DNA from: Anaerolineae bacterium
Lineage (GTDB): Bacteria; Chloroflexota; Anaerolineae; Promineifilales; Promineifilaceae
Length of the DNA stretch: 64,000 nucleotides
NCBI GenBank assembly: GCA_023382655.1
Contig: JAHDWK010000024.1
Span: forward strand, 1-64,000
Direction: 5' to 3'
Below the pieces are notes generated by a model, which did not search any database, was not told where the DNA came from, and saw nothing but the letters and a program-made list of their open reading frames with translations. Position numbers and translations under genes: made by a program. This document shows positions 9,606 through 16,812 of this stretch, piece by piece. Position 1 is the stretch's first letter; each line of letters starts with the position of its first letter.

Positions 9606-11870
9606 ATTGAGAGCCGCCAACACACGGGGCGCGGTCATCGGCAGTTGGGTGACACGGCCGTTGCTGGCGGCAGCAATGGCGTTGGCGACGGCGGCGGCGG
9701 TGGCGATGATGGGTGGTTCGCCGGCCCCTTTGGCCCCGAACGGGCCGTGTGGTGCGGACACTTCCACGAAGACCATCTCCAATTCGGGTACGGCGTGGCT
9801 GAAATGGGGCACGGTGTAATCTACCCAGGAGCCGGTGAGGGGGGTGCCGTATTCGTCAAAGGCCATGCCTTCATACAGGGCCCAACCGAGGCCTTGCATC
9901 ACGCCGCCCTGCATCTGCCCTTCCAGCGTTAGCGGGTTGATGACCCGGCCCACGTCCTGAATGGCCACCAGACGATGCACGGTCACTTCGCCCGTTTCCC
10001 GATCCACTTCCACTTCGGCGATTTGGGCGCAAAAGCCGGGCGCGCCTTCCGTGTTGGCATGACGGCCGTTGCCCACCACCGGCGCATATTTGGCCCCAAA
10101 ATCCATCGTCTTTTTGGCCAGTTCACCCAGGCCGAGGGCTTTGTCCGGCACACCTTTCACCTGGACACGGCCGTCTACAATCTCGATGTCGGCCGGGTCC
10201 GCTTCCATCTCTTCGGCGGCAATCGTCAAGACCTGCTGCCGGGCGTCTTCACACGCTTTGATGATGGACGGGCCGACCATATAGGTGATCTTGCTGCCGC
10301 CGGTGGCCCCGGCGTAGGGCATGTTAGACGTATCACCGTAGACAATGCGCACCTTGTCCGGCGAGACGCCAAACGTCTCGGCGGCGATGAGGGTAAACCC
10401 GGCGGGGGTGCCCGTTAAATCTACGGAACCGATGTGCACATGCAGGGTGCCATCGCGGTGCAGTTGCGCCTGAGCCGAGGTTGGTTCGGTACCACCGGGC
10501 CAGCCGCCAATGGCGATGCCCACGCCGCGCCCTTTGGCCTGCGCTTCGGCGCGATTTTGGTAAAGGGGATGTGACTGAGTGGCTTGCAGCACTTCCGTCA
10601 TGCCCATGACGGGCCAGGGTTTGCCGTCGGCCAGGGGGTCGCCCGGTTTGCTGGCGTTTTTCAGGCGCAGTTCCACCGGGCCAATGCCTAACTGCTGCGC
10701 CATCTCGTCTACGACCGATTCCAGGGCAAAAGTAGCCTGGGGCGCGCCAGGGGCGCGATAGGCGGCGGGGGAGACTTTGTGGGTGAACACTTCGGTGTAG
10801 CGGGATTCCAGATTGGGGGTCTGATAATAGCTGCCCAGCAGCCAACCGGCGACGCCGTGGTAGCTAGGAAAACAGCCGGTGTCTACTTTGATGTCCCCTT
10901 GCAGGGCGACAAACGTACCATCTCGTTTTGCGCCCAGTTTGACACGCATTTCGGCGGCGGGGGCGGGATTGGTGGCCAGCATTTCTTCGCTGCGGGTGAG
11001 ATTGAGGCTAACCGGACGGCCGACGGCCCGCGCCGCCAGGGCCACGAAGGATTCGTAGAGGAAAAATTTGCCGCCAAAAGCGCCGCCGGGCAGGGTAGGG
11101 ATGATGCGCACGGCCGTTTCCGGCACATCCAATACCTCCGCCACCTGCTCACGGGCGTAAAAGGGGGCCTGGGTGCTGGCGTAAATGGTGATGCCGTTGC
11201 CGTAGGCGTCGGGCACGGCCACGTGGGTCATCGGTTCCAGGTAGCTTTGATGCACCATCGAAGTGGTGAAGGTGCGCTCCACAATCACGTCGGCTTCGGC
11301 AAAACCGACGGTGATGTCGCCCCGTTTCATCACAAAACCGTTGGCGATGTTGGGGCCGGCGACGCTGTCTTCGCCCTCTTCGTCATCGTCGCCAACGTCT
11401 GCGCCATGTGCGCCGGCTTCGCCGGATGCGCCCGGTTTGCCACCGGGCCAGACCAGGGTTGCGCCGGGAGCCAGGGCTTCGCTGATGGTGGTGACGGCCG
11501 TGAGTGATTCATATTCCACCCATACCTGTTCCGCGCCATCCTGGGCGGCGGCGGGGGTTTCGGCCAGCACCAGGGCGACGGGCTGCCCGGCAAAGATGAC
11601 ACGCCCGCGCGCCAGGAAGAGGCGGTTACGGTTACGGGGCGGGATGTCGGGGAAGTCGGCGGCAGTGAGGACGCGCACGACGCCGGGCAGAGCCAGGGCG
11701 GCCTCGGCATTGATGCTGGTGATGGTGGCATGGGCATAGGGGCTGGTGACCAGACGGCCGTGTAACATGCCGGGTATTTTAATATCGGTGGCGTATTGCA
11801 CCTGGCCGGTGATTTTGTCACGGCCGTCGAGGACAGGGGTGGGGGTGCCAATGGCTTTGTACTCTGACAT
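9603..11870 (-). CDS. Xanthine dehydrogenase-family molybdopterin-binding large subunit
   Basis: A 755-residue protein. The start at 11870 (MSEYKAIGTP) is preceded by a strong GGAGGAAACC. The family oxidises purines, aldehydes or related compounds with a molybdenum-cytosine-dinucleotide or molybdopterin cofactor. It shows the N-terminal aldehyde oxidase a/b hammerhead domain (about residues 1-120), the moco-binding segment GGAFGGKFFLYES, the substrate-loop AAYRAPGAPQATF and the catalytic Glu motif GAKGAGEPP near the C-terminus. AYRAPGAP points to the XDH/aldehyde oxidase branch rather than CO dehydrogenase. An acidic, Gly-rich insert (GDDDEEGEDSVAG) occurs near residue 140. Usual partners, the FAD subunit and 2Fe-2S subunit, are not adjacent, so they are encoded elsewhere or absent. 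Substrate unknown. Confidence 0.92.
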   Translation of the reverse strand: MSEYKAIGTPTPVLDGRDKITGQVQYATDIKIPGMLHGRLVTSPYAHATITSINAEAALALPGVVRVLTAADFPDIPPRNRNRLFLARGRVIFAGQPVALVLAETPAAAQDGAEQVWVEYESLTAVTTISEALAPGATLVWPGGKPGASGEAGAHGADVGDDDEEGEDSVAGPNIANGFVMKRGDITVGFAEADVIVERTFTTSMVHQSYLEPMTHVAVPDAYGNGITIYASTQAPFYAREQVAEVLDVPETAVRIIPTLPGGAFGGKFFLYESFVALAARAVGRPVSLNLTRSEEMLATNPAPAAEMRVKLGAKRDGTFVALQGDIKVDTGCFPSYHGVAGWLLGSYYQTPNLESRYTEVFTHKVSPAAYRAPGAPQATFALESVVDEMAQQLGIGPVELRLKNASKPGDPLADGKPWPVMGMTEVLQATQSHPLYQNRAEAQAKGRGVGIAIGGWPGGTEPTSAQAQLHRDGTLHVHIGSVDLTGTPAGFTLIAAETFGVSPDKVRIVYGDTSNMPYAGATGGSKITYMVGPSIIKACEDARQQVLTIAAEEMEADPADIEIVDGRVQVKGVPDKALGLGELAKKTMDFGAKYAPVVGNGRHANTEGAPGFCAQIAEVEVDRETGEVTVHRLVAIQDVGRVINPLTLEGQMQGGVMQGLGWALYEGMAFDEYGTPLTGSWVDYTVPHFSHAVPELEMVFVEVSAPHGPFGAKGAGEPPIIATAAAVANAIAAASNGRVTQLPMTAPRVLAALN

Positions 11871-12080
11871 GGTTTCCTCCAAATTATTTGAGGTGGCAAG
11901 GCCACACTTCAATCAAATCTTTGGTAATAAAAGTGATATACCTATGCGTTTATACGCTATCAGGCGTGATAGGGAAATTGAGGTGGGCTGATCTTATGAG
12001 GAAATGCGCGGTCTGGCAACCTTTCAAATTATGGTATATGGTACAATCGAAATAGCAGTTTAGCTTCAAGGAGCATTAGG

Positions 12081-12407
12081 ATGATCTCAACTTTTCCTAC
12101 CACGACTTCATACGAACATATTCGCCTTGATGACAAAGGTGTGCCTTTTATCGCCGACAGCACCATGAAGGTTGTTGAGTTAGTGATGGCTCAAATGGCC
12201 TATGGGTGGAGTCCCGAAGAGCTTCATTTTCAGCATCCCTATTTGACGATGAGTCAGATCCATTCGGCGCTGGCCTACTATTGGGAAAATAAGGCCACAT
12301 TGGATGCCGATATTGAACGCCGGTTGGCGTATGCAGAGCAATCTCGTCTGGATGCCGGGGTCTCGCCATTAGCAGGGCGTTTACGGGAGCAAGGCTTGTT
12401 AACATGA
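12081..12407 (+). CDS. DUF433 domain protein, putative antitoxin
   Basis: A 108-residue protein containing the DUF433 winged-helix region (about residues 13-75; phrases GVPFIADSTMKV, GWSPEELHFQHPYLTMSQIHSAL). DUF433 proteins are commonly paired with DUF5615 PIN-like proteins and are regarded as VapB-like antitoxins. AAGGAGC lies 7-8 bp before the ATG. A possible -10 element TACAAT lies at 12042-12047, without a recognisable -35. The stop codon overlaps the next ATG (ATGA at 12404-12407), the usual arrangement for a translationally coupled toxin-antitoxin pair. Function is inferred from family and pairing. Confidence 0.85.
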   Translation: MISTFPTTTSYEHIRLDDKGVPFIADSTMKVVELVMAQMAYGWSPEELHFQHPYLTMSQIHSALAYYWENKATLDADIERRLAYAEQSRLDAGVSPLAGRLREQGLLT

Positions 12408-12751
12408 CGGTTGCATTTTATATGGATGTTCATGTTCACCGGGCAATTACGGCAGGTTTACGGCTGCGCGAGGTTGATGTGTTGACGGCTCAGGAAGATG
12501 GGCATCGAACGGCCACCGATACCCGTTTGCTTGATCGGGCAACAGAATTGGAGCGTGTGCTTTTTACCCAGGATGAGGATCTGTTAGCCGAAGCGAAGCA
12601 TCGGCAAACAATCGGTATTTACTTTGCCGGTATCGTTTATGCCCATCAATTAGGGGTTACTATTGGCCGCTGTGTGCAAGAGCTGGAACTGCTCGCCCTG
12701 GCCAGCGAATCAGAGGAAATGATTAACCGGGTGGAGTATCTTCCTCTCTAA
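12404..12751 (+). CDS. DUF5615 family PIN-like protein, putative toxin
   Basis: A 115-residue protein of the PIN-like DUF5615 family. PIN-fold proteins are Mg-dependent RNases. Visible landmarks are the first acidic strand FYMDVHVH (residues 5-12), the DVLTAQEDGH segment near residue 25, DTRLLDRATELERVLFTQDEDLL (acidic positions around residues 38-58) and a C-terminal helix. The start is set by the ATGA overlap with the DUF433 gene. Toxicity and antitoxicity are inferred from the family; DUF5615 members are less well studied than VapC. Confidence 0.82.
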   Translation: MTVAFYMDVHVHRAITAGLRLREVDVLTAQEDGHRTATDTRLLDRATELERVLFTQDEDLLAEAKHRQTIGIYFAGIVYAHQLGVTIGRCVQELELLALASESEEMINRVEYLPL

Positions 12752-12803
12752 ATGACTGTCCTGGCAAAAATTGGGGGAAAACAATCTCGGTTACATTCCT
12801 GGC

Positions 12804-13175
12804 TCATGTTGTCTGCACCAGTCGTGGGCGGCGTATGGTGAATTCGGGCACCGGATCGGCGGTGATTTGGGTGATGAGAATGGGCATACGGCCGTACCGT
12901 TGCCGTATGCGTTGGGCTAAAGCGGCTACGTCTTTATCATGGTCTACTACCTGCCCCTCATGGATAGCCACATGCTCACCAAGATAGCTGGTTTTCAAGG
13001 CGGCGTGTGACTGTTGATACCATGCCATCTCCCGGCGGATTTTATCGCGCCGCGCCTGGCGGAGATATTGTTGCACCAATTCGGTCAGCACCTCTTCCAC
13101 ATTTTCACCCTGTCGTTGTGTCACTTCTTCTAGAGATGCAACCAGGTCGGAATCAAGTTGAATTTGAGCTAACAT
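12804..13175 (-). CDS. Antitoxin-like protein with DUF5678-like region
   Basis: A 123-residue protein. Residues 1-45 (LDSDLVASLEEVTQRQGENV) look like a short ribbon-helix-helix or VapB-type DNA-binding region. Residues 60-100 (SYLGEHVAIHEGQVVDHDKD, then RIRQRYGRMPILI) resemble DUF5678, where a tyrosine-glycine pair precedes 'VAI..G.VV.H..D'. GAGGA precedes the ATG. No partner toxin is adjacent on this strand. It sits tail to tail with the DUF5615 gene. Identity is tentative: it could be an orphan antitoxin or a small regulator. Confidence 0.6.
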   Translation of the reverse strand: MLAQIQLDSDLVASLEEVTQRQGENVEEVLTELVQQYLRQARRDKIRREMAWYQQSHAALKTSYLGEHVAIHEGQVVDHDKDVAALAQRIRQRYGRMPILITQITADPVPEFTIRRPRLVQTT

Positions 13176-13198
13176 GATTTTATTTTCCTCAAGCTCGT

Positions 13199-13231
13199 AA
13201 CCTCCTAGAGATTCAAAATTTCTGGGAGGTT
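13199..13231 (-). terminator. Hairpin downstream of the Mrr-type gene
   Basis: Arms AACCTCC and GGAGGTT with an inner AGAGATT/AATTTCT stem and apex TTCAAAA. It lies between the Mrr-type stop and the next start on the same strand. It is AT-rich inside and lacks a long T-run, so it is either a terminator or one of the dispersed apex-sharing palindromes. Confidence 0.55.
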
Positions 13232-13278
13232 ATGCTCTGTTGTGGGATGAACATAATTCCACCTGAGAAACTAATCCA

Positions 13279-14448
13279 TCAGGTTAATTCATTCCCATTT
13301 GTATCTGATGGCTGAACTACTCCATCCTCTGACTCATTTAGCGCTTCGATGATGAGCTGATTATATTCATCAACGAACGTTTCTAACTCATCCCGATCTA
13401 TTAATTTGACGCCAATCCTTGCCGCAAGTTCAATTGCTGACTTGGTAAAGTAATTGTTAGTAATGACCATTGCTTCATCACAGTTAAAGAAAGTTTTAGC
13501 AGAAAAAACTTGCTGCACAGCCGCATTCCCTACGGTGTTTTTGTAATTCTTTGCTTGAATCACGACTTTCTTACCAAATTTGGATACAAATAAATCTGCG
13601 CCTTGATCCTTAACTTTCCGAGTCCCTTCAACATCATATCCAAGTGTGGTAAATAAATGCACCAAGAAATCCTCAAATTCAAAACCTGTCATTGAATCTA
13701 CCTTATAAATGTTGAGATAGTCATTAGGATTGAAGATTTCCAGTGTACTTTTAAATTTAGTTACCTGAATATCTAAGTAGATTCCTTCGCATCGCTCACG
13801 GATTTTTTTTATGACGGCTCGTGATACAAGAGGAGTACCGGCAGGTGAGGTTTTCAGGTTGTTAAATGCTATTTCATCAACAAATGTTTGGCTGTCCCAT
13901 AAATAATAAATGAACAAAGGTAGTTCCTGGCGATAACGGGATCCCACGTCTCCAATCCAGGAATAGATAGCCTGTCTAATGTCCCCTTTTATATGGTGTT
14001 TGATCTGAGATACGAAATTCGCATAATCGAAATTGAATTCGGTGGAGCGAATGAGCTTGATCGTTAACTGATCATATTCATTAAGTTCATTAAACCCCAA
14101 TCGCGTCAATACAAGTTGAAACAGTCTAAGGCTTGAATGAGTATATTCCCCAGAGGGAGCATCCACACCGACTGCGTTATAGGTACCTCTAGCAATATGC
14201 AAATAGTTAACGAAATAGGGATACTTAAACTGGTTGTACTTAGTCAGTACACTATCAAGCTTTTGGTTAAGTTGCTGTTGATCCTGTTTTTTGAACAGGA
14301 GATCTTTAACCACACCCTGAGTTTTATATTGGAATTCGAGATAGTATTTGGGATCAAGCGGCACATAATCTTCTGCTAAAGAGCCAGTGCAATAGGGGCA
14401 ACTGGTTTCAAAAGCGTATTTGTGACAATTATAACAATGATAAAGCAT
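13279..14448 (-). CDS. Mrr-type restriction endonuclease with N-terminal zinc ribbon
   Basis: A 389-residue protein preceded by AGGGAGGG. Residues 1-25 hold two Cys pairs, CYNC and CPYC, typical of a zinc ribbon. The middle 210 residues are unassigned. Residues about 245-365 form an Mrr-like PD-(D/E)xK nuclease: GFEFEDFLVHLFTTLGYDVE, then DQGADLFV (catalytic Asp), then VIQAKNY (the QxK variant of ExK), then AMVITNNYFTKSAIELA. Mrr enzymes cut modified DNA (type IV restriction). The gene is clearly more AT-rich than all its neighbours and no ACGGCCGT octamer occurs between 12896 and 15390, which suggests recent acquisition. No methyltransferase is adjacent, consistent with type IV activity. Confidence 0.88.
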   Translation of the reverse strand: MLYHCYNCHKYAFETSCPYCTGSLAEDYVPLDPKYYLEFQYKTQGVVKDLLFKKQDQQQLNQKLDSVLTKYNQFKYPYFVNYLHIARGTYNAVGVDAPSGEYTHSSLRLFQLVLTRLGFNELNEYDQLTIKLIRSTEFNFDYANFVSQIKHHIKGDIRQAIYSWIGDVGSRYRQELPLFIYYLWDSQTFVDEIAFNNLKTSPAGTPLVSRAVIKKIRERCEGIYLDIQVTKFKSTLEIFNPNDYLNIYKVDSMTGFEFEDFLVHLFTTLGYDVEGTRKVKDQGADLFVSKFGKKVVIQAKNYKNTVGNAAVQQVFSAKTFFNCDEAMVITNNYFTKSAIELAARIGVKLIDRDELETFVDEYNQLIIEALNESEDGVVQPSDTNGNELT

Positions 14449-14545
14449 CTTACCCTCCCTTTCTGAAATAACTGGGACGTTGGGTCAAACATTTGAAAAA
14501 CTGTAACAATAATAGCGGAAACAATCATTTTCGGAAATAATCTCC

Positions 14546-14712
14546 CTTTTCACCTCACGGTTTTTCAGTAGTCTAATATTCAGGCCTGTCATACTCGCGT
14601 ATGCGGGTATCCATCGGCCACCGTACTCTGGATTCCCGCCTGCGCGGGAATGACAACCATTGCCCATATTTCTATTTCTGCCGACTACTGAAAAACCCTT
14701 CTTTTCACCTCA
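14546..14712. mobile_element. MITE-like element with terminal inverted repeats and 12-bp flanking direct repeats
   Basis: The 12-bp word CTTTTCACCTCA occurs at 14546-14557 and again at 14701-14712. Between them, 15-bp inverted repeats GGTTTTTCAGTAGTC (14559-14573) and GACTACTGAAAAACC (14683-14697) bound a 143-bp core. The core holds the palindrome ATTCCCGCCTGCGCGGGAAT and a diverged second copy (ATACTCGCGTATGCGGGTAT), a REP-like sequence common in many bacteria. There is no transposase, so it would be non-autonomous. The direct repeats look like a target duplication but 12 bp is long for most MITE families. Confidence 0.6.
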
Positions 14713-14767
14713 AAGATAAATTCGCACTAATCCGTCAAAATACGCGGATGACGCGTATTATTCCTTC

Positions 14768-14798
14768 ACCACCTCATCACCTCCCGAATTTTGGGCAG
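14768..14798. repeat. Copy of the 3' end of the SGNH esterase gene
   Basis: These 31 bp match 15356-15386 with one mismatch. The second copy is the last codons of the downstream minus-strand esterase (LLPKIREVMGW). The two copies flank the lipoprotein gene and its promoter in direct orientation, 588 bp apart, indicating a past duplication or insertion. Confidence 0.8.
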
Positions 14799-14805
14799 GG
14801 AATCC

Positions 14806-14835
14806 TTGCGCTTTTGAAAAGTTTTCGACTAGAAT
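14806..14835 (+). promoter_or_regulatory. Possible sigma70-type promoter of the lipoprotein gene
   Basis: TTGCGC and TAGAAT are separated by 18 bp, giving a leader of about 50 nt before the ATG at 14893. The -35 match is only partial. Confidence 0.4.
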
Positions 14836-14892
14836 TTGTTTCAGGAAAACGACTCGCCTCGAAATCCTAAAATTTGCATAAGGAGATCAATC

Positions 14893-15336
14893 ATGGTTTT
14901 GCGACTGACAGTAGTTTTTCTTGTGATTCTTTTGGCCCTGGTGGCTTGTGGCAGTGAACCGCCAACGGCCGCTACCGAAGTAGATTTTGCGACCGTTTGC
15001 GACGAAGCTAACGAGGGCAACCGGGTAGCCGTGCAAGGTTATCTGCGGCTGCCCGATTCCTTTACCGGCGAGGAAAGCGTTGTCCTCCGCCTGTTTGCAG
15101 GGAATGATTTCAGCGGCACCCCCATCGGTGCGACCGCTAAATTGGGCAATGAGGCCAACCAGGCCGAGCAAGTGCCCACCTCCTATACCGACAATGATTT
15201 GAAAGTGCATCTGGCTGACGGGCAGGTCACCACCTATGGCACAAGGGTGAAAGTCTCCGGCAAGGTCTATTATCCATTGGTAGACCAGGATTTTGTGTGC
15301 GGCCTGGAAAATCTATATATTGAAGCGGGCAACTGA
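14893..15336 (+). CDS. Small lipoprotein, paralogue of the 54.5-kb lipoprotein
   Basis: A 147-residue protein. The start at 14893 is preceded by AAGGAG. It has a lipoprotein signal peptide with lipobox LVAC (Cys19), then about 125 residues of probable beta structure with no family I recognise. It shares length and order of phrases with the protein at 54483: a Cys soon after the signal, GNRVAVQGYLRLP, then YTDNDLKVHLADG, TRVKVSGKV and a Cys near the end. The two are therefore paralogues. The pattern could suit an OB-fold or other small barrel, which is inference. It is flanked by a 31-bp direct repeat of esterase sequence, so it may have been inserted. Confidence 0.8.
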   Translation: MVLRLTVVFLVILLALVACGSEPPTAATEVDFATVCDEANEGNRVAVQGYLRLPDSFTGEESVVLRLFAGNDFSGTPIGATAKLGNEANQAEQVPTSYTDNDLKVHLADGQVTTYGTRVKVSGKVYYPLVDQDFVCGLENLYIEAGN

Positions 15337-15353
15337 TCCCGAACAATCCTTTT

Positions 15354-16691
15354 CTACCACCCCATCACCTCCCGAATTTTGGGCAGCAGCACGGCCGTAA
15401 TTTTTTGTTGGCCGCTAATGTTGGGGTGGTAGTCACAGCCGTAGTCGTCTGGCATGATCAGGTTATTGGGCACACGCAGGAAGTGAACGTTGTGGTCGCT
15501 TTGGGCACTGTTCATGTGGCGCACGGCCGTCGCCACATACCCCGCGGCATAATCCGGCAAAATCGGCCCGGCCATGGCAATGATGGGCGCAAAGGGGTAT
15601 TGGCGGCGAATGTCATTGAGCAAATCAATGTATGCCTGCACAAAAATGATTTCCGTCGGCTGCGGATTGGTGGAAAAATCGTTCGTGCCCAGGTTAATGA
15701 CCACCAGGTCGGCCCGCCAGCGTTGGAAATCCCACAGCGGGCGTGGTTCATTGGCCAGCGCACGGCCGTAACGCACCGTCATGGCATCATTACCAATCAT
15801 CTCCGGGTCATTGTAATTGCGAATAACCCCCAGGCCGGACACGGCCGTGATCATCATCTCCGCCCCCACCGCTTCTGCCGCCGCCGCCGCATACGTGCGC
15901 CCCACATTCTCCGTGGCCACACTAAACGGGCAGGTGGGCGAATCCCCTTCCACCCCATAACCGGCGGTAATCGAATCGCCCACAAACTCAATGCGCCGTT
16001 CTGGGCGTGGTGGCGGCTCGGCAATTGTGCCGCCGGGCGACAACACAAACCCTTTGAAGGTGGACTGCCCCACAATGGACTCCGTGCGCTTAAACAGCCG
16101 CGCCGTATGAACGCCTGCGCCCAGCCCCGTTGCCAGCACGTAGCTCTCCTGATTCAAAAGCGTTTGCAACACGGAAGTTTCCCCATTGATGGTCACGTCA
16201 TACCAGTTGCCACTATCCGTCAACAGCACAGTGAGGGAGTCGCCGGTGAAGGAAAGGGCCACGGCCGTGGCCGGCCAATCAAAGGTCGGCGCAGTGGGGT
16301 CGGCAAAATTGAAGCGGCCGATGAAACTGAGGCGGGGGTCGTCGGCGGGCACGGTGACAGGGTGAAGAGGTGACGGCGGCGAAGACGCCGGGGTGACAAG
16401 ATGAGCAGGTGTGGGGGTGAAAGTAGGCGGTAGGGCCGTGTCCCGTGTGGTGATGGCCGGTTGGGGCAGTGCCGTGGGCGTGATTAAATGAACGGGTGAA
16501 GGCGTAGAACTGTGTATGATGGTAGGTGAAGGCAACGGCATGGTGGTGCAGGTGGTAAACAGGGTCACGGCCGTGAAAACTACCAAAATAAGCAGAAATC
16601 GCCCGGACTGTCGCCGCCCGTTTTTGTGACCAAAAAAAAGGAATGCCCGGGCGCAGGCGCGGTTTTTAGCAAAGCGTATCATGGGTGCCAT
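15354..16691 (-). CDS. Secreted SGNH/GDSL esterase, CE2-like
   Basis: A 445-residue protein with an N-terminal hydrophobic segment (about residues 31-45) ending near Cys48, then a Pro/Thr/Ser-rich linker to residue 110. This suggests a membrane- or lipid-anchored extracellular enzyme. A jelly-roll-like domain (about 115-225) precedes an SGNH hydrolase domain. The catalytic blocks are GDSITAGYG (Ser, near 241), the Gly block around SGLGVIRNYN, NLGTNDF (Asn) and the Asp-His pair in CDYHPN near the C-terminus. This two-domain order matches carbohydrate esterase family 2, which deacetylates xylan-type sugars. The substrate is inferred. The start is uncertain because no clear ribosome site precedes 16691. 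Confidence 0.85.
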   Translation of the reverse strand: MAPMIRFAKNRACARAFLFFGHKNGRRQSGRFLLILVVFTAVTLFTTCTTMPLPSPTIIHSSTPSPVHLITPTALPQPAITTRDTALPPTFTPTPAHLVTPASSPPSPLHPVTVPADDPRLSFIGRFNFADPTAPTFDWPATAVALSFTGDSLTVLLTDSGNWYDVTINGETSVLQTLLNQESYVLATGLGAGVHTARLFKRTESIVGQSTFKGFVLSPGGTIAEPPPRPERRIEFVGDSITAGYGVEGDSPTCPFSVATENVGRTYAAAAAEAVGAEMMITAVSGLGVIRNYNDPEMIGNDAMTVRYGRALANEPRPLWDFQRWRADLVVINLGTNDFSTNPQPTEIIFVQAYIDLLNDIRRQYPFAPIIAMAGPILPDYAAGYVATAVRHMNSAQSDHNVHFLRVPNNLIMPDDYGCDYHPNISGQQKITAVLLPKIREVMGW

Positions 16692-16812
16692 TGTCCCGCA
16701 TCACGCTGTTTTTGCCCAAATCGGCAAACCGTGCCACAATTCCCGCCCGACTATCTAATCCCACTATGGAAGAACCCGGTGGAGTACACACAACCAGGAG
16801 TTAAACGCAATC

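Noticed and set aside
14581..14655. tRNA or small RNA in the Mrr-lipoprotein gap
   Set aside because: The palindromes are explained by a REP-like repeat pair inside the MITE-like element; no cloverleaf.
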